A stretch of DNA of 64,000 nucleotides, from contig VXOF01000109.1 in the NCBI GenBank assembly GCA_009840285.1, positions 1 through 64,000 on the forward strand, written 5' to 3'. The stretch is from Nitrospira sp. SB0662_bin_26. GTDB lineage: Bacteria; Nitrospirota; Nitrospiria; Nitrospirales; UBA8639. This document shows positions 46,944 to 57,481 of the stretch, piece by piece (the first letter of the stretch is position 1; the number at the start of each line of letters is the position of its first letter). The position numbers were made by a program, and so were the translations under genes. The notes below the pieces were generated by a model. It had not been told where the DNA came from. It searched no databases and saw only the letters and a program-made list of their open reading frames with translations.

Positions 46944-48833
46944 ATGAAGCCGGACATACCGGATCCCGGTCTCCAATCAACCGGATTAGCGGACATCCAG
47001 GGACGATTGCTGCTCATCAGAGTCGTCGTGTTGATCATTGTGGGGTTGTTGGCCGTGCGCTTATGGCAGCTTCAAGTTCGTGATGGGGCCTACTATCGCA
47101 ATCTTTCTCATGACAATCGGACCCGCTCGGTGGTGTTACATCCGGTTCGCGGATTCATTTATGACCGGAACGGAATCTTGCTGGCGAACCGTGTCCCGAG
47201 TTTCAATTTGTACGTGCAACTCGGTGACGTGCCGGACCGCGAAGCCCTGATCGGGAAGCTCGTCACATTGTTGTCGTTGGACCGGAGTGAGTTGACCAAG
47301 ACTATGGACACGCACGTCAGGGGCACACCGGTTCGTTTGAAAAAAGGCGTCAGTCTCAAAGAAGCGGCCATTGTCGAATCACATCGGTTGGATCTGCCCG
47401 GTGTGGTGATTCGTCCGGAATTTCAGCGGAACAATCCAGAGGGAGGCTATGCCGCCCACGTGCTTGGGTACGTGGGGGTCGCTTCAGAGGAACAACTCAC
47501 ACGTGAAGCGTTTCAAGGGCTGCCCGCAGGTAGCGTCATAGGCCAGTATGGCGTGGAACGGATCTACGAGAGGACGTTGCGAGGGCACGCAGGGCGAAAA
47601 CTCATCGAAGTCGACGCGTTGGGGCATGAGAAGCGCATGATTTCCGTGGATAAGCCGCAAGTGGGAAATGACGTGTATCTCACGATTGACTTTCGTTTGC
47701 AGAAATTGGCTGAAGACTTGTTAGGGGAAGAAGCCGGTGCGATTGTGGCCTTGGACCCGCAAACGGGGGATATCCTGGCCTTGGCGAGCCGGCCGAGTTT
47801 TGATCCCAATGCCTTATCCCGTGGATTACGTGCCGATGTCTGGAATGACATTCTTCAGGACGAGCGTCACCCTCTCACGAACCGAGCGATTCAGGGTCAG
47901 TATCCACCAGGCTCCACGTTTAAGATCATTATGGCGACGGCTGCCCTTGAGACCAATGCCGTTGGCCCCACCGATACGCTGGATTGTGGAGGACGGTTTC
48001 GATTGGGCGACCGAACCTTTCGGGATTGGAAGAAGTATGGTCATGGCAATGTCGATCTGCATCATGCGATAGCCGACTCGTGTGACGTGTATTTTTATCG
48101 CTTAGGCCATCGCATGGGTATCGAGACCATTGCGGCCTATGCGAAACAATTCGGATTGGGAGCGAGAACGGGCATCGACCTTCCCGCCGAAGGAACGGGA
48201 CTCGTGCCGTCCCGGGAATGGAAACGTCAAGCACGAGGGGAACCATGGTATCCGGGTGAAACCGTTTCCGTGTCCATCGGACAAGGGTACGTCACGGTTA
48301 CCCCACTGCAAATGGCGAAAGTCATCGGCATGATCGGGAACAACGGGATTGCGTTTCAACCGCATGTCCTTCGTGGCGTGCGGGGACGAAGGGGCGAATG
48401 GATTGATGAGTGGAGTCCGACACAAGCGGTCCCCCTGACGTTACCGGTCCATCAACTGGAAGTCATTCAAGCGGCGCTGGCGGCGGTGGTCACCGAAGGA
48501 ACGGCGCGACAAGCTCGATCGTCGGTGGTCCCGTTGGCCGGAAAAACCGGGACGGCACAAGTGGTCTCATTACGTTCGGAATCCCAAGAAGAGACCCCGA
48601 AGCGATTTCGAGACCACGCCTGGTTCGTCGCCTATGCACCATTCGAACAGCCCGGTATCGCCGTGGCCGTGTTGGTCGAACACATGGGCCATGGCGGGTC
48701 TGCGGCAGCCCCGTTGGCGAAAGAACTGATCGAGGCCTATGTGTCATATGGGGTTGATGACAAAGAGCGCACACAGGTGTCCCTGACGAGGCCATCCGAC
48801 AAGGTGATGCAACAGGAGCCGCGGCGTGATTGA
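46944..48833 (+). CDS. mrdA: Penicillin-binding protein 2 (elongasome transpeptidase)
   Basis: A 629-residue class B PBP that cross-links side-wall peptidoglycan. It has one N-terminal membrane helix (LLLIRVVVLIIVGLLAVRLWQLQV), a dimerisation domain (RGFIYDRNGILLANR) and a transpeptidase domain with SXXK in YPPGSTFKIIMA (the nucleophile Ser), SXN in IADSCDVYFY, and KTG in LAGKTGTAQVV. The SXN motif appears as SCD, as in many PBP2 proteins. rodA begins 8 bases before its stop, so the transpeptidase and its glycosyltransferase partner are coupled. Confidence 0.96.
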   Translation: MKPDIPDPGLQSTGLADIQGRLLLIRVVVLIIVGLLAVRLWQLQVRDGAYYRNLSHDNRTRSVVLHPVRGFIYDRNGILLANRVPSFNLYVQLGDVPDREALIGKLVTLLSLDRSELTKTMDTHVRGTPVRLKKGVSLKEAAIVESHRLDLPGVVIRPEFQRNNPEGGYAAHVLGYVGVASEEQLTREAFQGLPAGSVIGQYGVERIYERTLRGHAGRKLIEVDALGHEKRMISVDKPQVGNDVYLTIDFRLQKLAEDLLGEEAGAIVALDPQTGDILALASRPSFDPNALSRGLRADVWNDILQDERHPLTNRAIQGQYPPGSTFKIIMATAALETNAVGPTDTLDCGGRFRLGDRTFRDWKKYGHGNVDLHHAIADSCDVYFYRLGHRMGIETIAAYAKQFGLGARTGIDLPAEGTGLVPSREWKRQARGEPWYPGETVSVSIGQGYVTVTPLQMAKVIGMIGNNGIAFQPHVLRGVRGRRGEWIDEWSPTQAVPLTLPVHQLEVIQAALAAVVTEGTARQARSSVVPLAGKTGTAQVVSLRSESQEETPKRFRDHAWFVAYAPFEQPGIAVAVLVEHMGHGGSAAAPLAKELIEAYVSYGVDDKERTQVSLTRPSDKVMQQEPRRD

Positions 48834-49950
48834 TGAACCATGGCGTCACAGGCGAGAGTTCGACCGGTTTGATTGGTCCTTCTGCGCGATTATTCTGGCG
48901 TTGTCAGCCATCGGAGTCCTGACCATATACAGCGTAACGGCGGAACAAGCCGGGACTCAGTTTCCTCTGTATCTGAAACAGGCGATATGGATCGGTGTGG
49001 GCGCGCTGGCTTTTCTGGCGGTGTCGCGAATCGATTACCACAAAGTCGCTCGATGGTCGTTTCTGCTGTACGGCTTTGCATTGCTGCTCCTCGTGGTCGT
49101 TCTCTTCGGGGGGAAGGCCAGTCACGGGGCTCAACGATGGATTGCCCTCGGGCCGCTGGCGTTTCAGCCGGCAGAATTTGTCAAGATTCCGCTTCTGCTG
49201 GTGTTGGCCGTCTATTATGCCACCCAAAATCGTCGAGGTTGGTGGTATCGGGTGATCGTCCCGGCGTTGATCACCGTGCCGGGATTTTTCCTGATTCTCA
49301 AACAACCGGACTTGGGAAGCAGTCTGAGCTTTTTGTCGATTTACGTCACCTTGCTGCTGGTCGTCGGCGTCAAGTCTAAAGCGTTCGGGGTGGTCTTGTT
49401 GTCCGCGCTGATGCTGTTCCCCTTTGCCTGGAGTGAATTATGGGGTTCGCTTCATGACTACCAAAAGGAACGGATCTTGAGTTTTGTGAATCCGGACTAT
49501 GATCCGGCGGGAAGAGGCTACCAAGGGATGCAATCTCGCATTGCCGTGGGTTCGGGGCAATTGATCGGAAAAGGGTTCCATAGCGGGACACAAACGCAAT
49601 TCAAATTTCTTCCGGAAGGTCACACCGATTTTATCTTCGCGGTCCTGGCCGAGGAATGGGGGTTTTTGGGTGGGGTCCTCTTCATCAGTCTGTTTCTCGC
49701 GTTGCTGCTCATGGGGCTGGAGATCGCGGCGAAAGCCAAGGATTCATTGGGTGCCCTGTTGGCTATCGGGTTTGTGGGCATGTTGACGTTCAATATGGTG
49801 GTCAACGTGGGGATGACCATTGGTCTGGCACCCATTGTCGGCATTCCGTTGCCGTTACTCAGTTACGGGGGGAGTGCGACGATTATGACCATGGCCGGGC
49901 TGGGCCTGCTGTTCGGTGTGAAGCGGGAAAGACTCAAATTATCGCCGTGA
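48826..49950 (+). CDS. rodA: RodA peptidoglycan glycosyltransferase
   Basis: A 374-residue SEDS-family polymerase with ten membrane helices. The family-signature segment KQPDLGSSLSFLSIYVTLLLVVG contains the catalytic-region Asp, and GIPLPLLSYGGSATIMTMAGLGLLFGVKRER is the conserved C-terminus. RodA polymerises lipid II together with PBP2. It starts at GTG 48826, overlapping the mrdA stop, and is the last gene of the shape operon; rng follows after about 155 bases. Confidence 0.96.
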   Translation: MIDEPWRHRREFDRFDWSFCAIILALSAIGVLTIYSVTAEQAGTQFPLYLKQAIWIGVGALAFLAVSRIDYHKVARWSFLLYGFALLLLVVVLFGGKASHGAQRWIALGPLAFQPAEFVKIPLLLVLAVYYATQNRRGWWYRVIVPALITVPGFFLILKQPDLGSSLSFLSIYVTLLLVVGVKSKAFGVVLLSALMLFPFAWSELWGSLHDYQKERILSFVNPDYDPAGRGYQGMQSRIAVGSGQLIGKGFHSGTQTQFKFLPEGHTDFIFAVLAEEWGFLGGVLFISLFLALLLMGLEIAAKAKDSLGALLAIGFVGMLTFNMVVNVGMTIGLAPIVGIPLPLLSYGGSATIMTMAGLGLLFGVKRERLKLSP

Positions 49951-50106
49951 ACCGTTCGCGTGAGGTTTTCCCGTCGTGGAGCAGATGGATCATTTGACGA
50001 AAGGGAGAATCCGTGTCACGCTTTTGGATTGCCAGCCATGGCCGGGGCATGGTTAGCCTTTCCCCCGGGTCGCACATCCCGGGTGATGAAATAAAGGAGT
50101 AGAGGT

Positions 50107-51636
50107 ATGGGAGTTGAAATTGCCATCAACATCACGCCGCAAGAAACGCGTGCGGCGGTGTTGGAGAATAAAGTGGTCACGGAACTCTACGTGGACCGCG
50201 CCAAGAAAAAAGATTTTGTCGGCAACGTCTACAAAGGCAAAGTGGTCAAAGTCCTGCCTGGCATGCAGGCCGCGTTTATTGATATCGGGCTGGACCGCGC
50301 CGCCTTTATGCACGTGTCGGATTTGTCAGTCGGTACCGAACCGGGTGATATCCTGGTCGACAGTGATGAAGATGAGAAGGGTCCGGAATTTCCGCGTCCC
50401 CGACGGCAAACGGTGCGGCCCATTCAGGAGTTGTTGGAAGAAGACCAGGAACTCGTCGTGCAGATTTCCAAAGGCCCGATCGGGACCAAAGGCCCCCGAG
50501 TGACGTCCTATTGCTCACTGCCGGGCCGTTTCCTGGTGCTCATGCCGAACGTCGATCATATCGGGATCTCACGACGCATTGCCGAGGAGGAGGAGCGCAG
50601 TCGTCTCAAAGACATCATGAAACGCATCCGGGAACCCGGGTATGGCTACATTGTCCGGACGGTGAGCGAAGGGGTCAGCGAGGAGGATCTCAAAGCCGAC
50701 GTCGGGTTCTTGACCGCCATGTGGCAAGATATCGTCAAGAAGCAGGATCGTCAGCCGGCACCCGCCGCGTTGCATATGGATTTGGACCTGACGCTCCGGG
50801 TGGTCCGCGATTTATTTACCAAGAACGTCAAGAGGCTCCTCATCGATTCGAAAGAAGAATGTGAAGCGGTCAGGGAGTTTGTCCGGCGGTACCTTCCCGA
50901 TCAGACGTCTCGCATTTACCACTACGACAAGGATGAGAGTCTGTTCGATCATTTGGGGATTGAACAGGAAATCTCTCGCGCCCTGAGCCGGAAAGTCTGG
51001 CTGAAGTCCGGCGGCCACATTGTGATCGATCATACGGAAGCCATGACGGTCATCGACGTGAACACGGGTCGGTACGTTGGAAAGCGCGATCAGGAAGAAA
51101 CGATTTTGCGAAACAACCTGGAAGCGGCCCGCGAGATCGCCTACCAGATCAAACTTCGCGGAATCGGGGGAATCATCATTATCGACTTCATCGACATGGA
51201 GCGAGGGCGGAATCGTGACAAAGTCTATCACGCCCTCGTGGACGCGATGGGCAATGATAAAGCGCGCACGCGCATTTCCCGTATCAGTGACCTGGGGTTG
51301 ATCGAGATTTCACGAGAACGCGTGCGGGAAGACCTGCTCCGGACGCTCTCCGACGTCTGCACCGATTGTGACGGTCGCGGATATACCCGATCTGCGCTCA
51401 CGGTGGTGTACGATATTTTCCGCGACGTCCGCCGAATCGGACGGGCAGCCGGGCAGCAAACCGTAGTCATCGGGGCCCATCCCCATATCGTGGAGATGCT
51501 GCAAGACACCGAGCCCGAAACGCTTGAGCAGCTTCAACGGGAATTTCAGTATCGGATCATGGTGAATGCCGACCCTCTGCTCCCTCTCGAGCAGTATGAT
51601 ATCGTGGTGTTGGGCGAAGGTGCGGGAGTCGCCTAG
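50107..51636 (+). CDS. rng: Ribonuclease G/E family endoribonuclease
   Basis: A 509-residue RNase G/E without the long C-terminal scaffold of E. coli RNase E. The S1 domain is near the start (GNVYKGKVVKVLPGMQAAFIDIGLDRAAFMHVSDL), followed by an RNase H-like part and a DNase I-like catalytic part (VIDVNTGRYVG and IIIIDFIDM with metal-binding Asp residues). CTDCDGRGYTRS supplies the zinc-link Cys pair. It matures 16S rRNA or degrades mRNA in other bacteria. An aaaggagtagagg ribosome site precedes ATG 50107. Confidence 0.95.
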   Translation: MGVEIAINITPQETRAAVLENKVVTELYVDRAKKKDFVGNVYKGKVVKVLPGMQAAFIDIGLDRAAFMHVSDLSVGTEPGDILVDSDEDEKGPEFPRPRRQTVRPIQELLEEDQELVVQISKGPIGTKGPRVTSYCSLPGRFLVLMPNVDHIGISRRIAEEEERSRLKDIMKRIREPGYGYIVRTVSEGVSEEDLKADVGFLTAMWQDIVKKQDRQPAPAALHMDLDLTLRVVRDLFTKNVKRLLIDSKEECEAVREFVRRYLPDQTSRIYHYDKDESLFDHLGIEQEISRALSRKVWLKSGGHIVIDHTEAMTVIDVNTGRYVGKRDQEETILRNNLEAAREIAYQIKLRGIGGIIIIDFIDMERGRNRDKVYHALVDAMGNDKARTRISRISDLGLIEISRERVREDLLRTLSDVCTDCDGRGYTRSALTVVYDIFRDVRRIGRAAGQQTVVIGAHPHIVEMLQDTEPETLEQLQREFQYRIMVNADPLLPLEQYDIVVLGEGAGVA

Positions 51637-51685
51637 CCGACCGATGCCCATCCCATCCACGTCTTGTTTGTGGTTCTGTTGAACC

Positions 51686-52807
51686 ATGGAATGGCTGGAA
51701 GCGTGGCTGATCCTGCGGTCAGTGAAGGGCGTCAGTGACGGGACCATCTGTACGCTCGTCCGGCATTTTGGCGGGCCGAAGGAGGTGCTGTCCGCTTCGG
51801 CGTCCGACTTGCGGCACGTGGCCGGATTGCGTCCTTCCGTGGTGACCGCATTGCAAAAAGAACCTGAGCCAAGTGTCGTGGCGCAAGTTCGGAAGGAAAT
51901 GCGGCTGCTCGAAAAGGGCGAAAGTGGGGTTGTCACGATTCTGGATGACGCCTATCCTCGCCGGTTGGCGATGATCCCCGACCCCCCGCCCTTGTTATAC
52001 GTGCGCGGCACGTTGCCGGCGTCCGACGATCATGCCGTCGCGATCGTGGGATCGAGAAAAGCCTCCCCGGCGGGGGCGCTCATGACGCAAGAACTCAGCC
52101 AACAATTGGCCGGCATGGGGTTGACGATCGTGAGCGGGCTGGCACGGGGAATCGACGCGGCAGCCCATCGAGGCGCGCTGGCGGCCAACGCCAGGACGAT
52201 TGCCGTCATCGGGTGTGGAGTGGATCGAACGTATCCGCCCGAACATCGACAATTACGACGGGACATTGAAGGCCATGGCGCCGTGGTATCGGAATTGCCG
52301 CTTGGGGCCCCGCCGCTGCCGCACCATTTCCCTCGTCGCAACCGGATTATCAGCGGATTGTCGTTAGGCGTGATCGTCTCGGAAGCCGATCAAAAAAGTG
52401 GCGCGTTGATCACGGCACGATTTGCGCTCGAGCAGAACCGTGAGGTCTTTGCCATTCCGGGTGCCGTCAAATCCGGAAAACATCGAGGGGCTCATGGACT
52501 CATCAAACAAGGGGCCAAACTCGTTGAAGAGGCGCGGGACGTCGTTGAAGAATTGCTCCCTCAGCTTGACGGACCCATAGGCGATCGAGTAAAGAATGCC
52601 GGTTTTCAGGAGACAACCTCTCCGAGCTTCACCCCCAAAGAACGACGCGTGCTGTCTCTGTTGCATGAAGACCCCGTGTCGATTGACGAGGTGTTAATGG
52701 AAGCGCCGTTTGATCGGGCCGAAGTGATGAGCCTGCTGCTCAGCCTGGAATTGCGAGGCTGTATACGACAGGTGCCCGGTTCCTGTTATATCAGGACGTC
52801 CTGCTGA
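51686..52807 (+). CDS. dprA: DNA processing protein DprA
   Basis: A 373-residue protein that loads RecA on incoming single-stranded DNA. The Rossmann-like core has VAIVGSRKASPAG, GLARGIDAAAHRGAL, VIGCGVDRTYPPEH, and FPRRNRIISGLSLGVIVSEA, all typical. The C-terminal part (LSLLHEDPVSIDEVLMEAPFDRAEVMSLLLSLEL) is the winged-helix DML1-like domain. It ends in TGATG overlap with the topoisomerase gene. Many bacteria carry it without known competence. Confidence 0.95.
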   Translation: MEWLEAWLILRSVKGVSDGTICTLVRHFGGPKEVLSASASDLRHVAGLRPSVVTALQKEPEPSVVAQVRKEMRLLEKGESGVVTILDDAYPRRLAMIPDPPPLLYVRGTLPASDDHAVAIVGSRKASPAGALMTQELSQQLAGMGLTIVSGLARGIDAAAHRGALAANARTIAVIGCGVDRTYPPEHRQLRRDIEGHGAVVSELPLGAPPLPHHFPRRNRIISGLSLGVIVSEADQKSGALITARFALEQNREVFAIPGAVKSGKHRGAHGLIKQGAKLVEEARDVVEELLPQLDGPIGDRVKNAGFQETTSPSFTPKERRVLSLLHEDPVSIDEVLMEAPFDRAEVMSLLLSLELRGCIRQVPGSCYIRTSC

Positions 52808-55461
52808 TGCCTGCCCGTACGTCCACCGCACCCGCGAAAAAGAAGGCGCGCTCCCGCGTGCCCGAAGGAGTGGGCAAGACGTTGGTCATTACCGAGAAAC
52901 CCTCGGTGGCCCGCGACATCACCAAGGCACTCGGTGGGTTTCAGAACGACAAAAACTTTTTCGAGGGGCCGGCCCACGTCGTGACGTCGGCAGTCGGTCA
53001 CATGCTCGAACTGGTTGCCCCTGAAGGCGTTGAAGTCGAGCGAGGGAAGTGGGCGCTCGCCAACCTCCCGGTGATTCCCGATCACTTTGAACTCAAACCG
53101 ATACAGAAGAATGAATCGCAACTCAAACTCATCAAGAAACTGTACGCGCGCAAAGATATTGACAGGGTCATCAACGCCTGCGATGCCGGCCGCGAGGGCG
53201 AACTGATCTTTCATTACCTGATCCGCCATTTCAAGGGATCAAAGCCGGTCCAACGCCTGTGGTTGCAATCCATGACCCCGCAGGCGATCCGCGAGGGCTT
53301 TGAGCGTCTGCGTGACGGTGAGACAGTGTTACCTCTCCAGCGTGCCGCGGTGTGTCGCTCGGAGTCCGACTGGCTCATCGGAATCAATGCCACCCGGGCG
53401 ATGACCGCACTGAATTCGAGCGGTGGCGGGTTTTCACTGACGACGGTGGGACGAGTACAGACACCGACGCTTGCGATCCTTGTCGACCGCGAGAAAGAGA
53501 TCCAGCATTTCGAGCCTCGCGAGTATTGGGAGGTCAAGGCCACCTTCGCGATTGCCTCAGGAAAGTACGAAGGGCACTGGGTTGATCCGCAGTTGCAAGC
53601 CCGGGCCAAGCAGGGCGCTGCATCCGATGGGGGCAAGGATCAACATGGCACCACCAAGCCTGAGCGCATCTGGGATAAGACCCGGGCCGAGGCCATCGTG
53701 GCGCAATGTGCGAATCGGGAGGGCACCGTGTCCGAAACCACGAAGCCATCGAGCCAGCAGCCGCCGATGCTGTTTGATCTGACGTCACTCCAGCGTGAAG
53801 CGAACCGACGGTTCGGGTTTTCGGCAAAGGCGACGCTCGGCATCGCGCAGGCCCTCTATGAACGGCACAAGGTCCTGACCTACCCGCGTACCGATTCACG
53901 GACGTTGCCCGAGGATTACCCGGACACCGCCAGGAACATTATGCAATCGCTGGGCTCTGCCAAGGCCGACCGGGGCGCTGTGTCGCCGGAGAGCGAAGAC
54001 GACCGGCCGATCAGCCACTGGGCCCGGCAGGTCCTTCACAAAAACTTCATCAATGGGAACAACAAGCGCATCTTCAACAACGCGCAAGTATCCGACCACT
54101 TTGCCATTATTCCGACCGGGGAGGTGCCGGGTAAACTGAAAGAACAGGAACGGCGCATCTATGAGCTGGTCACGCGCTCGTTCATCGCGGCCTTCTACCC
54201 TCCGGCCCGCTTTGAAAACACCGTGCGCCGCACCGTCGTTGAAGAGCAGACCTTCGAAACCCGCGGGCGGGTGTTGATCGACAGCGGCTGGTTGCAGGTC
54301 ATGGGGCGCAAGGAAAGCAACGAGACGTTACCTCCGCTGTCGGGAGCCGCCGGCGCCGAAACGGCCAGGACGGTCGAGATCGAACTGGAAGGGAAGCACA
54401 CCAAGGCTCCGCCGCGATATAACGAGGCGACCCTGCTGTCCGCGATGGAAGGCGCGGGCAAACTGATGGAGGATGATGAGCTGCGGGAAGCCCTGCAGGG
54501 TCGCGGTCTCGGCACGCCTGCGACGCGTGCGGCGATCATCGAGGAATTGATCCGCAACCGGTACATCCTGCGGGACGTCCGTGAACTGATCCCGACGGCC
54601 AAGGCCACGACGCTCCTCAGGTTGTTGCGCGCCCTCAAGATTGACGAATTGACCACGGCCGAATTGACCGGCGAGTGGGAAAAGAAACTGAAGCAGATTG
54701 AAAGCGACCAGTTCTCCTCAGAAGAGTTTATGCGGCACATTCGCAGGATGACGGCCGATATCGTCGAGGCCGCCCGGCAGTGTGACGTTGACCAGATTGA
54801 CGACGAATACGCCGTGCTCGACGTACCCTGTCCCAAGTGCGGCAAGGGTACGGTGCGGGAGAACTATCGCAAGTTCGTGTGCGAAAGCTGTGATTTCTCG
54901 ATTTGGAAATCCATCGCCGGGCGGGAGCTGTCACCCAACGAGGTGACCGTCCTGTTGCGTGACCGGCGACTCGGCCCCCTGAACGGGTTCCGCAGCCGTC
55001 TCGGCCGGGAATTTTCCGCCGAGTTGACCATCAAGGACGACTTCACCGCGGCGTTTGATTTCGGTGACACCGCCGAGGATGACGACGTTGATCCGCAGAC
55101 CTCCGACCAGGTCGGCCCCTGCCCCAAATGCCAAGCGCCGGTGCTTGATACGCCGAGACGGTACGTCTGTCGCAATGGACTCGGTGACCAACCGGCTTGT
55201 GATTTCAAAATCAGCCGGCAGATTCTGAACCGTCCGATCGCTGCCGGCGAAGTGCGACAATTGTTGGGCAACGGGAAAACCGATCTCCTGCAGGGTTTCG
55301 TGTCGAAGAAGAACAGACGCAAGTTCGCCGCCCATCTCACGCTCGACCTCGGTTCTGGTAAATTGGGTTTCGAGTTCGCCCCGCGCAAGAACGACGTGAA
55401 CGGCGACGGCAAGAACAAACAATTCGGCAGAAAGAAAGCCGCGCGAAGCTTCGGCGCGTGA
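52807..55461 (+). CDS. topB: Type IA DNA topoisomerase, topoisomerase III-like
   Basis: An 884-residue type IA topoisomerase. Toprim: LVITEKPSVARDITKALGG and DAGREGELIFHYL. The active-site Tyr is in LTYPRTDSRTLP; TVGRVQTPTLAILV is the strand-passage arch motif. LTYPRTDS, with Pro where topoisomerase I has Met, and the EKPS start point to the topoisomerase III (TopB) branch. The C-terminus has a four-Cys zinc ribbon (CPKCGKGTVRENYRKFVCESC) and two topoisomerase C-terminal repeats, with another Cys set at CPKCQAPVLDTPRRYVCRNG. It follows dprA in direct overlap, a place where topA is usual; the symbol is less sure than the family. Confidence 0.85.
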   Translation: MPARTSTAPAKKKARSRVPEGVGKTLVITEKPSVARDITKALGGFQNDKNFFEGPAHVVTSAVGHMLELVAPEGVEVERGKWALANLPVIPDHFELKPIQKNESQLKLIKKLYARKDIDRVINACDAGREGELIFHYLIRHFKGSKPVQRLWLQSMTPQAIREGFERLRDGETVLPLQRAAVCRSESDWLIGINATRAMTALNSSGGGFSLTTVGRVQTPTLAILVDREKEIQHFEPREYWEVKATFAIASGKYEGHWVDPQLQARAKQGAASDGGKDQHGTTKPERIWDKTRAEAIVAQCANREGTVSETTKPSSQQPPMLFDLTSLQREANRRFGFSAKATLGIAQALYERHKVLTYPRTDSRTLPEDYPDTARNIMQSLGSAKADRGAVSPESEDDRPISHWARQVLHKNFINGNNKRIFNNAQVSDHFAIIPTGEVPGKLKEQERRIYELVTRSFIAAFYPPARFENTVRRTVVEEQTFETRGRVLIDSGWLQVMGRKESNETLPPLSGAAGAETARTVEIELEGKHTKAPPRYNEATLLSAMEGAGKLMEDDELREALQGRGLGTPATRAAIIEELIRNRYILRDVRELIPTAKATTLLRLLRALKIDELTTAELTGEWEKKLKQIESDQFSSEEFMRHIRRMTADIVEAARQCDVDQIDDEYAVLDVPCPKCGKGTVRENYRKFVCESCDFSIWKSIAGRELSPNEVTVLLRDRRLGPLNGFRSRLGREFSAELTIKDDFTAAFDFGDTAEDDDVDPQTSDQVGPCPKCQAPVLDTPRRYVCRNGLGDQPACDFKISRQILNRPIAAGEVRQLLGNGKTDLLQGFVSKKNRRKFAAHLTLDLGSGKLGFEFAPRKNDVNGDGKNKQFGRKKAARSFGA

Positions 55462-55546
55462 CGAGGAGTAGCGTTGTGGGGTATGTGGAAACGGTGACGA
55501 CGTTGTCACCTGGTGCGTCAACCGTCGGCGAGGCCGGCGCCCCCCG

Positions 55547-56806
55547 CTACGAGCCCACGGCGGGTTTCATGCGTGGTGACGGTTCAAGAAATTTGAACGG
55601 TTCACCGTGTTTGAGAATCACGTCCTCGGTAATCACCACTTCCTTGATCTCGGTTTGCGAGGGGATCTCGTACATGATATCGAGCATGACCTCTTCCATG
55701 ATCGCGCGAAGCCCCCGCGCCCCGGTTTTTTGCGCATGGGCTTTTCCGGCGACGGCATGGAGGGCCCCATCCGTAAATTTCAGTTTCACGTTGTCAAAGG
55801 ACAACAGCTTTTGATACTGCTTGGTTAAGGCATTCTTGGGTTCGGTCAAAATCCGGACCAACGCTTGTTCATCCAACTCTTCCAGCGTCGTCACCACCGG
55901 CAATCGCCCGATGAATTCGGGAATCAATCCGTATTGCAGCAAGTCTTCCGGTTGGATATGGGCCAGCAGGGACGCGGAGCGTTCCTGCGGCGAGGCGGAC
56001 CGGTCCGATTTGAAGCCCATGCGGTTTCGGTTCAACCGTCGTTCGATAATGGGTTCAAGACCGACAAACGCCCCGCCACAAATGACCAGGATATTCTTGG
56101 TGTCCACCTGGATGAACTCCTGATGCGGATGTTTCCGGCCGCCTTGCGGCGGCACGTTGGCCACGGTGCCTTCGATGAGTTTCAGCAGGGCCTGTTGCAC
56201 GCCTTCCCCCGACACGTCGCGGGTAATGGAGGGGCTGTCGGCCTTCCGCGTGATCTTGTCGATCTCATCGATATAAATGATGCCGCGCTCGGCGCGGTCG
56301 ACTTCATAATCCGCGGCTTGCAGCAGTTTCAGGATAATGTTCTCGACGTCTTCCCCGACGTACCCCGCTTCAGTCAAGGTGGTGGCATCGGCCAGGGTAA
56401 ACGGCACGTCCAGGTAATCGGCCAGGGTTTGAGCCAATAACGTTTTCCCGGTTCCCGTCGGCCCGATCATCAGAATGTTGCCCTTTTGGAGCTCGACGTC
56501 TCCGGTTTCATTCGCGGCGATGCGTTTATAGTGATTGTGAACGGCGACCGAGAGAATCTTTTTTGCGCGGGCCTGGTCGATGATATATTGATCCAGGTGG
56601 CGGTTGATCTCGGCGGGTTTGCGAAGTTTAGAGGAAAGGGCTTCTTTGGCCTCTTGCCATTCCTCGGCCATGATTTCGTTGCAGAGGCCCACGCATTCGT
56701 CGCAGATGTAGACGGTGGGTCCCGCAATCAGTTTACGTACCTGGTCGCGGCTTTTCCCGCAGAACGAACACCGGAGATTCTCGTCCGATTTGAGTTGTTT
56801 GGCCAT
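55547..56806 (-). CDS. clpX: ClpX, ATP-dependent unfoldase of ClpXP
   Basis: A 419-residue AAA+ unfoldase that feeds substrates to ClpP. It has the N-terminal zinc-binding domain ([15 protein letters not shown]...[10 protein letters not shown]), Walker A in [17 protein letters not shown], Walker [11 protein letters not shown], the pore-loop region YVGEDVEN, and sensor [31 protein letters not shown] precedes the ClpP-binding part. It lies 21 bases downstream of clpP in the conserved tig-clpP-clpX order. Confidence 0.97.
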   Translation of the reverse strand: MAKQLKSDENLRCSFCGKSRDQVRKLIAGPTVYICDECVGLCNEIMAEEWQEAKEALSSKLRKPAEINRHLDQYIIDQARAKKILSVAVHNHYKRIAANETGDVELQKGNILMIGPTGTGKTLLAQTLADYLDVPFTLADATTLTEAGYVGEDVENIILKLLQAADYEVDRAERGIIYIDEIDKITRKADSPSITRDVSGEGVQQALLKLIEGTVANVPPQGGRKHPHQEFIQVDTKNILVICGGAFVGLEPIIERRLNRNRMGFKSDRSASPQERSASLLAHIQPEDLLQYGLIPEFIGRLPVVTTLEELDEQALVRILTEPKNALTKQYQKLLSFDNVKLKFTDGALHAVAGKAHAQKTGARGLRAIMEEVMLDIMYEIPSQTEIKEVVITEDVILKHGEPFKFLEPSPRMKPAVGS

Positions 56807-56827
56807 GGGGTACTCGACGCTCAGCGG

Positions 56828-57463
56828 TCAGGCGCCGTTCGAGCCGGCTGTCTCCTTTTCCGACGCCCTGACAATGACTTCATCGATGAGACCGTAATCC
56901 CTGGCTTCCGTGCCAGACATGAAATAATCCCGCTCGGTGTCCTGGCTGATTTTATCCAACGACTGGCCCGTGTGTTCCGCCATGATCTGGTTGAGCCGTT
57001 CGCGAATTTTCAGGATCTCGCGCGCGTGAATGTCGATCTCCGTCGCTTGTCCCTGAAATCCGCCCATGGGTTGGTGAATCATCACCCGGGCGTTGGGCAG
57101 GGCGTACCGTTTGCCTTTGGTGCCCGCCGCCAGGAGCAGCGCGCCCATGCTGGCGGCCTGACCCAAACAAATGGTCGTAATCGGAGGTTTGACGTATTGC
57201 ATGGTGTCGTAAATACCCATGCCCGCGGTCACGCTCCCGCCCGGGGAATTAATATAGAGGTTGATGTCTTTTTCCGGATCTTCGGCTTCCAGGAACAGCA
57301 ATTGCGCAATGATGAGGTTGGAGAAGACATCGTCGATAGGCGCGCCGAGAAAGATAATGCGGTCCTTCAACAGGCGGGAGTAAATATCGTACGCCCGTTC
57401 ACCGCGGTTCGTACTCTCAATGACCATTGGAATTAACATACGGTTGTACCCTTTCTGTGCCAA
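56828..57463 (-). CDS. clpP: ClpP, ATP-dependent protease proteolytic subunit
   Basis: A 211-residue serine protease subunit. The nucleophile Ser is in [16 protein letters not shown] and the His in [22 protein letters not shown]; the Asp completes the triad in [31 protein letters not shown] is the oxyanion strand. The N-terminus ([28 protein letters not shown]) is canonical; ATG 57463 ([10 protein letters not shown]) or the Met at residue 13 may be used. It forms the ClpXP protease with clpX. Confidence 0.97.
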   Translation of the reverse strand: MAQKGYNRMLIPMVIESTNRGERAYDIYSRLLKDRIIFLGAPIDDVFSNLIIAQLLFLEAEDPEKDINLYINSPGGSVTAGMGIYDTMQYVKPPITTICLGQAASMGALLLAAGTKGKRYALPNARVMIHQPMGGFQGQATEIDIHAREILKIRERLNQIMAEHTGQSLDKISQDTERDYFMSGTEARDYGLIDEVIVRASEKETAGSNGA

Positions 57464-57481
57464 ACGGGTTTGCGGAGCGCC

